This document shows positions 1 to 8,458 of a DNA stretch of 52,808 nucleotides, one piece after another (position 1 is the stretch's first letter; each line of letters begins with the position of its first letter). This DNA is from a bacterium (lineage in GTDB: Bacteria; Patescibacteriota; Minisyncoccia; Phycocordibacterales; UBA2100). Below the pieces are notes generated by a model. It was not told the origin of the DNA. It searched no databases and worked only from the letters and a program-made list of their open reading frames with translations. Where the stretch lies: assembly GCA_030648265.1 (NCBI GenBank), contig JAUSHX010000003.1:1-52808 (forward strand), given 5' to 3'. The position numbers and the translations under genes are program-made.

Positions 1-1363
1 ACGATGCATTTTGTACATTCCAATAAACCCACGTCGGGTCGCTCTGACGCACCAAAGCAGGCCTCACCTGCAAGTGCCCTGTTGCTGTAAATGTGGTTTG
101 AGTTCCCTTGTGGGCATTCGCTGTAGACGACGTGAAAGTGACTGGTGGCGGCGGGTCGCAAGCGCCTCCCGAACAGCCGTAGGTGCACTGTCCTCTGCCA
201 ACCTCCACTCCGCAATTATTATAAGAGACGAGTTCGGAACCGGGAGCGGAGCCGGAACACAGCCGTTGTGCGATTCCCCCTCGGACGACACAGCTACTGG
301 AACCAGCCCCGCTAGTCCCGGTTCCGCCTCCAGTTCCTCCTCCACTGCCAGTTGATTGCGAACACGAGACGTCAAGACCGCCGTTTGAACCATTGCAGGA
401 CCATGTCCAAGGACCGGAAGAGCCGCCCGTATTGTTTGCGCTCGTGCCTGTATTACATCCCCAGTGACGCGTGTTGCATGAGCCGTCCATCCGAGACAAT
501 GGTCCGCACGTACTAAGGTCGGTTCTTACATATTCATAGTTCGGCGGAGTGGAATTATCATATCTCCATATTTGCCAGGGGTGTTGGTCGTTGGCGCCGG
601 TACAATAATTGGTCCAACTTCTCGCTTCAGAGCATGAGGCGTTGCTGCCGCCATTTATACCGTTGCAAGCCCACGTCCAAGAATCAGCGTTCGCCACTGG
701 ATTTGCGCTCGTGCCAGCACTGCAATCGTAGTGAGTGAGGGCGCAGGAGCCGTCTGTCGTGGGGCACCCGCTCTCCGGCGGAGGAGTTGATGGAATTGGC
801 GCCACAGAATTGTTCGTCTGATAACAGACAAGAGTAGTGCCGTCGTCTGCATAACCAAAAGTGCCAGAATATCCCTGATTGCAAGCATTCAGTGCGCCGC
901 GGCACGAGTCACCGGGGACGCTTGACTGTCCAGTTCCTCCAGTTGACCCACCTGAAGTTGACACGGTTGCTCCTGTTGAGCCAGTGCCCGCTGTTGAACC
1001 GACTGCTGCAGTTGCCACACCCGCACCATCATCACCGCCACAAGTAATCCCCGTCACGCACATAATGGCATCCGTAGTAAGACCGTTTATCAACGCAACT
1101 TCAGCCATGGTCTCCACCACAGGCCCTAATCCCCACAGACTCGCCACACCCCCCTCTAGCGTTGCCGTTGCAACTCCTCCCCAATAAGTAACGCCAGCTT
1201 CACCAACAGTGATTAACGATGCTCCCCCGGTGAAATACGCCACGGCCACGATAGCAACTGTCATAAGTATGGAACTGAGGAGTCCTCCACCGCCGCCTGC
1301 GAGAGCGATAGAGGGAGTAAAGAGCGTTGCCAACCACACCAAAAACGGCTTCTTTTTCGGCAT
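1..1363 (-). CDS. Partial (3' end off window) secreted Cys-rich repeat surface protein
   Basis: Manual translation from ATG at 1363 is open to the window edge: MPKKKPFLVWLATLFTPSIALAGGGGG..., then repeats of the type C..GTSAN..G...WTW.CNG.NGG. Signal-peptide-like N-terminus. Not in the ORF track because it has no stop in the window. Confidence 0.85.
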   Translation of the reverse strand, partial: MPKKKPFLVWLATLFTPSIALAGGGGGLLSSILMTVAIVAVAYFTGGASLITVGEAGVTYWGGVATATLEGGVASLWGLGPVVETMAEVALINGLTTDAIMCVTGITCGGDDGAGVATAAVGSTAGTGSTGATVSTSGGSTGGTGQSSVPGDSCRGALNACNQGYSGTFGYADDGTTLVCYQTNNSVAPIPSTPPPESGCPTTDGSCALTHYDCSAGTSANPVANADSWTWACNGINGGSNASCSEARSWTNYCTGANDQHPWQIWRYDNSTPPNYEYVRTDLSTCGPLSRMDGSCNTRHWGCNTGTSANNTGGSSGPWTWSCNGSNGGLDVSCSQSTGSGGGTGGGTGTSGAGSSSCVVRGGIAQRLCSGSAPGSELVSYNNCGVEVGRGQCTYGCSGGACDPPPPVTFTSSTANAHKGTQTTFTATGHLQVRPALVRQSDPTWVYWNVQNAS

Positions 1364-1412
1364 TTCCGTTCCTTCTTTTCGTTTACCGAACATAGATTGC
1401 ATCGGCTGGCAC

Positions 1413-1673
1413 CTATATGGCAACGATACTAGGAGGAGTTATAAGTCTGGCGCCCAAAATGTATTGACCTAGCCAGAACATAAATGCCGCCCAAATAATG
1501 GTCCAGCAGATGATAATGAGCGCCTCTCTGCGATAGGACTTTTCGGTAAGGAGTGAAAATCCGAAAATGAATCCCGGCATAGGCGGCAGGAAGAGGGCGA
1601 CTGCCATTCCCACCCAAAACCACTTTCTCTTTGATTTCAGAACCATTTCCTTTCCTGTGATTTCACCATTCAT
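1413..1673 (-). CDS. Small two-TM hypothetical membrane protein
   Basis: 86 aa with two hydrophobic segments; same strand as its neighbours. Confidence 0.6.
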   Translation of the reverse strand: MNGEITGKEMVLKSKRKWFWVGMAVALFLPPMPGFIFGFSLLTEKSYRREALIIICWTIIWAAFMFWLGQYILGARLITPPSIVAI

Positions 1674-1846
1674 AGTATTAAAAATTAAGATTAAGCCACT
1701 CGCTCTATGCTATCACAGGAAATACAAGGCCATGCGCAAATAGGAATAGAATGTGGATTAAAAAAACAGCCACCTGGGAAGTACACACCCAGTGGCTGTT
1801 TACATCGTCGGACCGTCAGCCGGGAGCGATAGATGGTGACTTCATC

Positions 1847-2386
1847 TCAACGGGCGGCGGACGCGGACTTTCCTTGAGCTGCCATGATTTTGCCAAGCAG
1901 ATTTGCCGCAATTTCCTTTCCGGCACCGGTCGCGCCTTTTCCTTCTGGACCTCTCTCGGGGCCATTTATATATTGCGCGTAAGCCAGAATGCCTTGCATT
2001 TTCCCGGGGTCTTTTATTGCCCCTTCAGCGGCGATTACGTATTTGCCACGCTCGGAAACGAAGAGAATTTTGGCAAGGAGAGTGATTCCGCCTTCTTCGT
2101 CGTCTTTCGGCACGACACAACCAGTCTGGACGACATTGAAACCTGCTGCCGCAAACGTGCCGACAAACTGTTCCGTGAACGGGATTTCCTCTTTCGTGAC
2201 TTCCTCCGGGACGGAAGCTTTTGGAACGAACTTTGATTTCCCTTCCAGGTAGCAGGTTGTCAAAATAACTTGTTTGGTGTCAAGCGACTTCGTCGGAAGG
2301 ACGAGTTTGTCCGCAGCCTGCGCGACCGCGGCAAACAACAGCACCGCGGCAAAAGCCGTGGCTACAACTTGTAACTTCTTCTTCAT
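1847..2386 (-). CDS. Secreted hypothetical protein
   Basis: MKKKLQVVATAFAAVLLFAAVAQAA signal peptide; 179 aa. Confidence 0.7.
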   Translation of the reverse strand: MKKKLQVVATAFAAVLLFAAVAQAADKLVLPTKSLDTKQVILTTCYLEGKSKFVPKASVPEEVTKEEIPFTEQFVGTFAAAGFNVVQTGCVVPKDDEEGGITLLAKILFVSERGKYVIAAEGAIKDPGKMQGILAYAQYINGPERGPEGKGATGAGKEIAANLLGKIMAAQGKSASAAR

Positions 2387-2619
2387 GGTAGTACCTCTTT
2401 TTTGGTTACGATAGGGGTCCGGAGCAAACTGCTACCGGACTAACAGTGATGCAACTTCCATTATACCACGGCTAATGCCTATCTGTAAACCCCCCGCAAT
2501 GGTCGCAGTTTCAGTTATCTGAAGCGGCTTCTATTGACAAGATACTTTGTTTTGTTATCATGGAGATACAAATGGCCACTAGGCCAATCGAGGAGCCCCG
2601 AAAGGGGCTCCGTTCGTTT

Positions 2620-3021
2620 TTAACTAGTCCTGTGAACCCTTATAAAATCAATTAATTTATCCTGAATGAGCGAAAATTGGTGCGGTGAGATTTTCCTTAC
2701 AAACCGGCGAAATCGTTTGACGCTTATCAAACGAATCTGTGAAAGAATTACGGTGAATGTTTTTCCTTCATGCTCTAAATTATGATAGTAAATTCCATCT
2801 TTCTTTTTTGCGCTCATCGGCAAAACCCACGCAACTTTATTGTTAAACTTTTTCAAGACTAATACAGGCCTTTCAAATAACTCGTTCTTGCCATCTTGTT
2901 CATCACCCAGATTTATACCGATCGAGCACCACCAAATTTCTCGCTCATGAAAAGCGAGGGCATCGTGGCCAGTGTTTTCTAGCCCTTTTTTCTCTGTATT
3001 CCAACTGTCAAAATCTTTCAC
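2620..3021 (-). CDS. PemK/MazF-like toxin family protein
   Basis: EIWWCSIGINLGDEQDG..RPVLVLKKF...WVLPMS...LSQIRLISVKRF resembles the MazF/PemK fold core; no obvious partner antitoxin seen. Confidence 0.65.
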   Translation of the reverse strand: MKDFDSWNTEKKGLENTGHDALAFHEREIWWCSIGINLGDEQDGKNELFERPVLVLKKFNNKVAWVLPMSAKKKDGIYYHNLEHEGKTFTVILSQIRLISVKRFRRFVRKISPHQFSLIQDKLIDFIRVHRTS

Positions 3022-3093
3022 GAATATATTTTAATAGATTTCAAAGCATTTTCCTAATTCTTAGAACAAGTTCCGACAAAACTACGCCGAGGG

Positions 3094-4629
3094 TCAAAAG
3101 CGGATGTTGAGCGCCGCTGTAATAATCGTGTCAGTTTTCTTGGGATGAGCCCCCTCAAAACGCCCGTCGGGATAGATGATACCGGCGCTCTCATTCTTGC
3201 CGGAGATGAGCACCGGTTTTCCATATTCGGAAGCGTAGACGCGGCGGACGAGGTCTACTTCCGCGCGATATTGGCTCCCTGCAAAAGCAATCCACGAATT
3301 GTTGCTCAATCCCAGAAACACATCCGCCCCGCGGAGCGCGAGAGTGCGGTAGCCATCGGGGTAATGTTCATCGGAGCAGATGAGCGGACCGAACGAAACT
3401 CCTTTAAATGCAATCGTCGTGAACGGAACAGGAGCCGGCGAATACTGTCCTGTCGGGCTCAATGCGATAAACTCTTCCCGCCTCAAGGTCGCGGGCAAAA
3501 ACGGGACAGCCATGCGCCAGTAAAACGGAATGTGGTTGCCGAACGGCCAGCGTTCGGTTGCAATCGTTAAATGATATTTTTGCGAGATGCCGATGAAATG
3601 CCCATCTGCGTCAATGAGAAATGCCGTCTGGCGCTTGTTGCCTTCCGCATCAATCGTGTGGAGCGATGAGAGGACGGCAACATGATGTTCTTTCGCGAAC
3701 TGTTGGAACTGATTAAAAATGGTCCCGCCGGTAACAATATTAAATTTCTCTTTCATTTCTGAATTGGATTCATTGAAAAGAAAAAAATCAAACATATTTT
3801 CCGGCAGAATGACGATGTCCGGAGTCGTCGTGCCGAAGTTTCTGCCGATCTGTTCAAGCGTTGTGCTGATATAGGCGCCGAGTTTCGGCGCGCTGAAGCT
3901 TGCGCGAGTCTCGTCAAAGAGATTTGTACCGTCTTCAAATTTTTCGCCCGTTGAAACAAGCATCACCGAAAGCGATTCTTTTTGAGGATTGTCTCTGGCA
4001 AATAATTCTCTCGCCTTTTCAATGCGATAACTGGCATATACGGCACAACCTATGATGAGAACTATGAAGAGCGCTGTGTAGAAAATCTCCCGCTTCGCGA
4101 GCTTAGCAGATTCTTCGTTTACATTTTTCCGGTGCTCAAGAAACAAACGTATGGCATGCGTAATACCGACATTCACTGCAATGACAAGGAGCGACAAGCC
4201 GATAAATCCTCCGAACTTTGAAAGCGGGAGAAAGAAAGTTCCCGCAAGCGGTAATCCTGAAAGCGCAACAAATGTCGGCAGGGGCGCGTACCAGGCGGAA
4301 AAATATTCACTCACGAAAAAAGATACGCCGGCGAGCAAGAGGAACGGCAGGGGCGCGAGCCGTAATCGTTTGCCGATGAGCACCAAAAAGATAAACGGGC
4401 TGAAAACGACGATTTCACTCAATATAAGGAGCGGTTCGGGGGTATAGGATACGATGAGAACGAGAGAAAGCGCTCTGAATAGGACGATGCCGATAACTAA
4501 TTTTCTCCATTCCGTGTTCCGTGCGATAAAAAGAAAAAGCGGCACCAAGAAAAAAAACGAGAGGTAGGAGAAGGAAAGCGGAGGAAAGGAAAGAAATTGC
4601 AACAGTGCCGACAGAATGGGAAGCGCCAT
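3094..4629 (-). CDS. lnt: Apolipoprotein N-acyltransferase-like / carbon-nitrogen hydrolase membrane protein
   Basis: N-terminal multi-TM region then CN-hydrolase domain (PDIVILPENMFDF; LICSDEHYPDGYR; GLSNNSW). Start placed at internal MALPILSALL; ORF track start is 4662. Confidence 0.7.
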   Translation of the reverse strand: MALPILSALLQFLSFPPLSFSYLSFFFLVPLFLFIARNTEWRKLVIGIVLFRALSLVLIVSYTPEPLLILSEIVVFSPFIFLVLIGKRLRLAPLPFLLLAGVSFFVSEYFSAWYAPLPTFVALSGLPLAGTFFLPLSKFGGFIGLSLLVIAVNVGITHAIRLFLEHRKNVNEESAKLAKREIFYTALFIVLIIGCAVYASYRIEKARELFARDNPQKESLSVMLVSTGEKFEDGTNLFDETRASFSAPKLGAYISTTLEQIGRNFGTTTPDIVILPENMFDFFLFNESNSEMKEKFNIVTGGTIFNQFQQFAKEHHVAVLSSLHTIDAEGNKRQTAFLIDADGHFIGISQKYHLTIATERWPFGNHIPFYWRMAVPFLPATLRREEFIALSPTGQYSPAPVPFTTIAFKGVSFGPLICSDEHYPDGYRTLALRGADVFLGLSNNSWIAFAGSQYRAEVDLVRRVYASEYGKPVLISGKNESAGIIYPDGRFEGAHPKKTDTIITAALNIRF

Positions 4630-4716
4630 AACACGGGAAGTGTACCATCCTCGCCATCGCATAAAAGAATCGCCGGCACATAGGCCAGCGGTTCGTTTCG
4701 GATTTCCCGAAAACTA

Positions 4717-4775
4717 TACATCATCTTCACATCAATATTGACGCCTGACGGCAGATCAATGTTTGAGAGGGTTTC
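4717..4775 (-). pseudogene. Remnant copy of the rpsJ 3' end (ETLSNIDLPSGVNIDVKMM)
   Basis: tacatcatcttcacatcaatattgacgcctgacggcag differs by 1 nt over 38 from the true rpsJ end at 5693. Confidence 0.85.
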
Positions 4776-4854
4776 TGTGCATACCCATTGAGATGCCATT
4801 CCATTGGCCTTATTCGCGCGAATGGTTCCGTACGGAAAGAGTTATTGAGTTGTG

Positions 4855-5238
4855 CTAGGTTTTCTTGCTGTTTTTCTTGAGCCAGTTCGCAATTTTCTCA
4901 AGTTCAAGATGCTTTTCAATAACTGCAAGCGCGAATTTCTCCACGCCTCCTTTGGCAATTGTTATTTCATGTCCATTCAACTGCAAAAAAACATCCGATG
5001 CCATCATTGCGGTTCGTTTGTTTCCATCTATAAAAGGGTGCGAAAAGATAGTATTCCGGACGTAGACCGCGGCTTTTTGAAACAGGCCTGGATATAACTG
5101 CCTCCCGAAAGCTTCTTGCTTCGGCAGATGTTCGAGCGAAGCAATAGCATTTCTATCGCGCACACCATGGTTGCCGCCGGTCTCATCTATAACAACAGAA
5201 TGGAGGCGGAGAATATCTTCCGCCGATAGATAATCCAT
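4855..5238 (-). CDS. doc: Fic/Doc family (death-on-curing) toxin
   Basis: HPFIDGNKRTA motif; 127 aa; adjacent AbrB-type antitoxin. Confidence 0.9.
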   Translation of the reverse strand: MDYLSAEDILRLHSVVIDETGGNHGVRDRNAIASLEHLPKQEAFGRQLYPGLFQKAAVYVRNTIFSHPFIDGNKRTAMMASDVFLQLNGHEITIAKGGVEKFALAVIEKHLELEKIANWLKKNSKKT

Positions 5239-5241
5239 ACG

Positions 5242-5481
5242 CTACTTGCGAGCGAGCGCCTCCAAGTCCGCGCGATACCGGTTGACGAAGTTGAGTGCGA
5301 GCTCGGTAATTTCCTTGCCGCGGGCAGATTCTGTCTTCGCAGACTTAAAAGAAACGACCTTGCGGGCAGTGTCAACGTTTACTGTTACAGAATCTCCTAT
5401 CTCAAGACCCAATTCTTGCAGTGACCTTTTCGGAATAGTAACCGCGGCCGAAGACCCGACTCTAAGTACTTTTTGAATCAT
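5242..5481 (-). CDS. AbrB/MazE-like antitoxin
   Basis: SSAAVTIPKRSLQELGLEIGDSVTV swapped-hairpin motif; directly upstream of doc. Confidence 0.85.
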   Translation of the reverse strand: MIQKVLRVGSSAAVTIPKRSLQELGLEIGDSVTVNVDTARKVVSFKSAKTESARGKEITELALNFVNRYRADLEALARK

Positions 5482-5497
5482 AATTATTCACGATTAT

Positions 5498-5522
5498 GTG
5501 ATTATAATATTATTATAATCAC
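5498..5522. promoter_or_regulatory. Palindromic operator overlapping the promoter of the AbrB-Doc module
   Basis: gtgattataat-att-attataatcac (11-bp arms); on minus strand TTGACA precedes TATAAT inside the palindrome. Confidence 0.65.
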
Positions 5523-5561
5523 TCTTTATTGCTTGTCAATGGCTTCCTAACCACAGAGAAA

Positions 5562-5680
5562 AAGGCCTTGTCGTTTCTGACGGTGCGGGTTCATCTTCCC
5601 GTCTACAGGCGAATTAGCAAATTCGTGGCTCGGCCATAAACCTATCAAAAACGATAGGCCGTCAGAAACGACAAGGCCTT
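5562..5680 (-). repeat. Long inverted repeat with internal hairpins downstream of rpsJ; possible branched terminator
   Basis: 22-bp perfect arms AAGGCCTTGTCGTTTCTGACGG / CCGTCAGAAACGACAAGGCCTT; internal cctatcaaaaacgatagg; TTTTTCT follows on minus strand. Confidence 0.7.
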
Positions 5681-5691
5681 CGAACACCTCC

Positions 5692-6168
5692 CTACATCAT
5701 CTTTACATCAATATTGACGCCTGACGGCAGGTCAATATTGGAAAGCGCTTCTATGACTTTCGGTGCCGGATTCAGAATGTCTATCATTCTTTTGTGGATG
5801 CGCATTTCAAACTGCTCGCGCGAATCTTTATCAATGAAAGCCGCGCGGTTCACCGTGTACTTTTTTATGTCTATCGGAAGCGGAACGGGGCCGATGATTT
5901 CGGCATTGTAGCGGGAGGCGGTGTCTATTATTTGCTTAACGGAAGAATCCAATATGCCGTGCTCGTAGGCGCGCACGCGGATGCGAAGGCGATGGGCCAC
6001 CTGCGGAGCAGTTTTTGATGGCCTGGCAGACTTTGGTCGTGGGGTTGTTGCAGAAGACTCACCCGCCTTCCCGCCTCGCGCCGACTCAACGCGAGTCGAG
6101 GCGGGCTTAGCGGTGCGTACGCGCGGAGCGCGACTGCGTGCTGGCTTTTTTGCTGTAGCGTCCGGCAT
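5692..6168 (-). CDS. rpsJ: 30S ribosomal protein S10 with basic N-terminal extension
   Basis: HRLRIRVRAYEHGILDSSVKQIIDTASRYNAEIIGPVPLPIDIKKYTVNR... Confidence 0.97.
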   Translation of the reverse strand: MPDATAKKPARSRAPRVRTAKPASTRVESARGGKAGESSATTPRPKSARPSKTAPQVAHRLRIRVRAYEHGILDSSVKQIIDTASRYNAEIIGPVPLPIDIKKYTVNRAAFIDKDSREQFEMRIHKRMIDILNPAPKVIEALSNIDLPSGVNIDVKMM

Positions 6169-6296
6169 ACGAATTGAAATGAACCCGCAGAGTATGCACT
6201 ATGTGGAAAAAATGCGCAAGTCCATACACCACATTTGGCATCCGTTCTATTTTGCCCCAAACCCATTTCATCAATCGGCTCTTGTAAGTGAACCCA

Positions 6297-6365
6297 ATAG
6301 GCCGTCTACAGGTGCCTATCACTACCCGATAGGCCGTCTACAGGTGCCTATCACTACCCGATAGG
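6297..6365. repeat. 32-bp tandem repeat, 2.2 copies, each containing a hairpin
   Basis: ataggccgtctacaggtgcctatcactacccg x2 then atagg; gcctatc-actaccc-gataggc hairpin. Confidence 0.85.
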
Positions 6366-6425
6366 CCCGCTCACAAGTATTACTCTCGGCAAAATTATGC
6401 CAAAGGTGGTGTCGGGGCAACAACA

Positions 6426-6454
6426 GGAAACCCCGGCTTTTAGCCGGGGTTTCC
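6426..6454 (-). terminator. Intrinsic terminator downstream of tuf
   Basis: GGAAACCCCGGC TTTTA GCCGGGGTTTCC. Confidence 0.7.
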
Positions 6455-6490
6455 TTCTACGTACTACGTTCTACAAACTACGTACTAGTT

Positions 6491-7687
6491 TTATGCTACC
6501 ACCTTAGTGACAACTCCGGCTCCGACAGTTTTTCCACCTTCGCGGATGGCAAAACGCTGTTGTGCCTCAATCGCAATCGGGCCCACGAGCTTTACCTTGA
6601 ACGTGACAGTGTCTCCGGGCATAACCATTTCTACGCCCTCCTTGAGAGTCACCTCGCCCGTTACGTCGGTCGTTCGCATATAGAATTGCGGCTTGTAGCC
6701 GGTGAAGAACGGGGTGTGACGGCCTCCTTCCTCCTTGGTCAAGATGTAGACTTCAGACTCAAATTCAGTATGCGGTTTGACGGTGCCCGGCGCGCCGAGA
6801 ACTTGTCCGCGGTGCACGTCATCTTTCTTCGTTCCGCGCAAAAGCACGCCCGCGTTGTCGCCTGCCAGCCCTTCCTGCAAAGATTTGTTGAACATTTCAA
6901 TACCGGTAACGATGGTCTTCGTGGTGTCAACGATGCCGACGATTTCCACTTCCGCACCGACTTTGATGGTGCCGCGCTCGATACGGCCGGTGACTACAGT
7001 ACCGCGCCCTTCAATTGAGAACACGTCTTCAATCGGCATGAGGAAAGGCTTGTCAATTTCACGCTTCGGTATCGGGATGAATTCATCAAGCGATTTGACG
7101 AGCTCCATAATCTTGGCGGACCACTCGTTGCCCGGCTCCGGATTTTCAAGCGCCTTGAGGCCCGAGCCGCGGATAACAGGAGCCGCTTTGCCGTCAAATT
7201 CGTATTTGGTGAGGAGTTCCCGCACTTCCTCTTCAACGAGGTCAACGAGGTCTTTGTCGTCAACTTGGTCTACTTTGTTTAGAAAGACGATGACTTTCGG
7301 AACGCCAACCTGGCGAGCGAGCAGGATGTGCTCGCGGGTCTGCGGCATGACACCGTCGGATGCGGCGACGACCAAAATCGCGCCGTCCATTTGTGCCGCG
7401 CCGGTAATCATGTTCTTGATGTAGTCGGCGTGACCGGGAGCGTCCACGTGCGCGTAGTGTCTGTTCGGAGTCTCGTATTCAGAGTGAGAGAGCGAAATGG
7501 TAATTCCACGCGCCTTTTCTTCCGGCGCCTTGTCAATGTCGTCAACACCCTTCACGGTCGCCGAGTAGCCGTTCCCCGCCTTTGAGAGAACGTGGAGAAT
7601 CGCCGCGGTCAATGTTGTCTTGCCGTGGTCAACGTGCCCGATTGTGCCGACGTTCACGTGCGGCTTCGTACGATTAAATTCTGCCAT
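6491..7687 (-). CDS. tuf: Elongation factor Tu
   Basis: [21 protein letters not shown]...; [26 protein letters not shown]. Confidence 0.98.
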   Translation of the reverse strand: MAEFNRTKPHVNVGTIGHVDHGKTTLTAAILHVLSKAGNGYSATVKGVDDIDKAPEEKARGITISLSHSEYETPNRHYAHVDAPGHADYIKNMITGAAQMDGAILVVAASDGVMPQTREHILLARQVGVPKVIVFLNKVDQVDDKDLVDLVEEEVRELLTKYEFDGKAAPVIRGSGLKALENPEPGNEWSAKIMELVKSLDEFIPIPKREIDKPFLMPIEDVFSIEGRGTVVTGRIERGTIKVGAEVEIVGIVDTTKTIVTGIEMFNKSLQEGLAGDNAGVLLRGTKKDDVHRGQVLGAPGTVKPHTEFESEVYILTKEEGGRHTPFFTGYKPQFYMRTTDVTGEVTLKEGVEMVMPGDTVTFKVKLVGPIAIEAQQRFAIREGGKTVGAGVVTKVVA

Positions 7688-7841
7688 ATGATTTTTATTG
7701 ATTAATAATTAACACTAATAATTTTTTCTCGCTAACGTAACTAACACCCGAAGGCGCCGGCAATACAAAAAGCGCATGAATGCAGTCGGACAATAGTAAC
7801 AGACCGCATTTCCACGTCAAGCCAAATTTGCGCATTAGGTG

Positions 7842-8117
7842 TTACCCGAATAGACGCTTGAGGCGGCGGTAAACTTCATCGTCCCCGCGCTTCCCGATGA
7901 GCGGAATCTTGAGGACGTTGCCCTCCACAAAATAGATGATTCGATAATCACCAGATTGAAGACGGCGGAGAGGGGTGTATCCCTCAAGCATTTTCGAGCG
8001 CACGGGCATCGGATGTCCTGAAAGAAGAAATATCTTGGCACTCACCTGCCGCTTTTGCTTTGTTGAAAGCGTCTCAAGAAAATCTTTCGCTTCCGGCCAA
8101 ATGTCAACCTTCAGCAT
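7842..8117 (-). CDS. RelE/ParE-family toxin
   Basis: MLKVDIWPEAKDFLETLSTKQKRQV...LEGYTPLRRLQSGDYRIIYFVE. Confidence 0.85.
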   Translation of the reverse strand: MLKVDIWPEAKDFLETLSTKQKRQVSAKIFLLSGHPMPVRSKMLEGYTPLRRLQSGDYRIIYFVEGNVLKIPLIGKRGDDEVYRRLKRLFG

Positions 8118-8367
8118 GGAGAATCTTGCGCAGATATGCCTCGCTCGCCTTCACGCCAAGCGACTTGCTCTTTTGCATAATCTCCATCGCACGAGCGCCT
8201 AGGTACAAATCCTCTATAGACTCCATGTCTGCAGGCGAAATTACAAACGCGACGCGGCGGCCGTGGCGGCTAATCGCGACCGGCCTTCGCTGGGCGGCAT
8301 CAATAAGTTTGCCGAAGTTGTTCTTCGCTTTACTCGCTTCAAATGTAACTGTCTCTAATTTGCTCAT
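8104..8367 (-). CDS. Phd/YefM-family antitoxin
   Basis: VTFEASKAKNNFGKLIDAAQRRPVAISRHGRRVAFVISPAD; overlaps the toxin gene. Confidence 0.85.
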   Translation of the reverse strand: MSKLETVTFEASKAKNNFGKLIDAAQRRPVAISRHGRRVAFVISPADMESIEDLYLGARAMEIMQKSKSLGVKASEAYLRKILHAEG

Positions 8368-8458
8368 GCGTCCATAATAGCCCAGTTGGCCAATTCGTCA
8401 AGACTCCGCCAGCAGTGAACTCTTGCGAGGGACTTTGCCAACGCCATTGGCGCATCGC

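Noticed and set aside
6297-6365. Possible CRISPR-like array
   Set aside because: Units are contiguous (no spacers) and only ~2 copies; no cas genes in the window.
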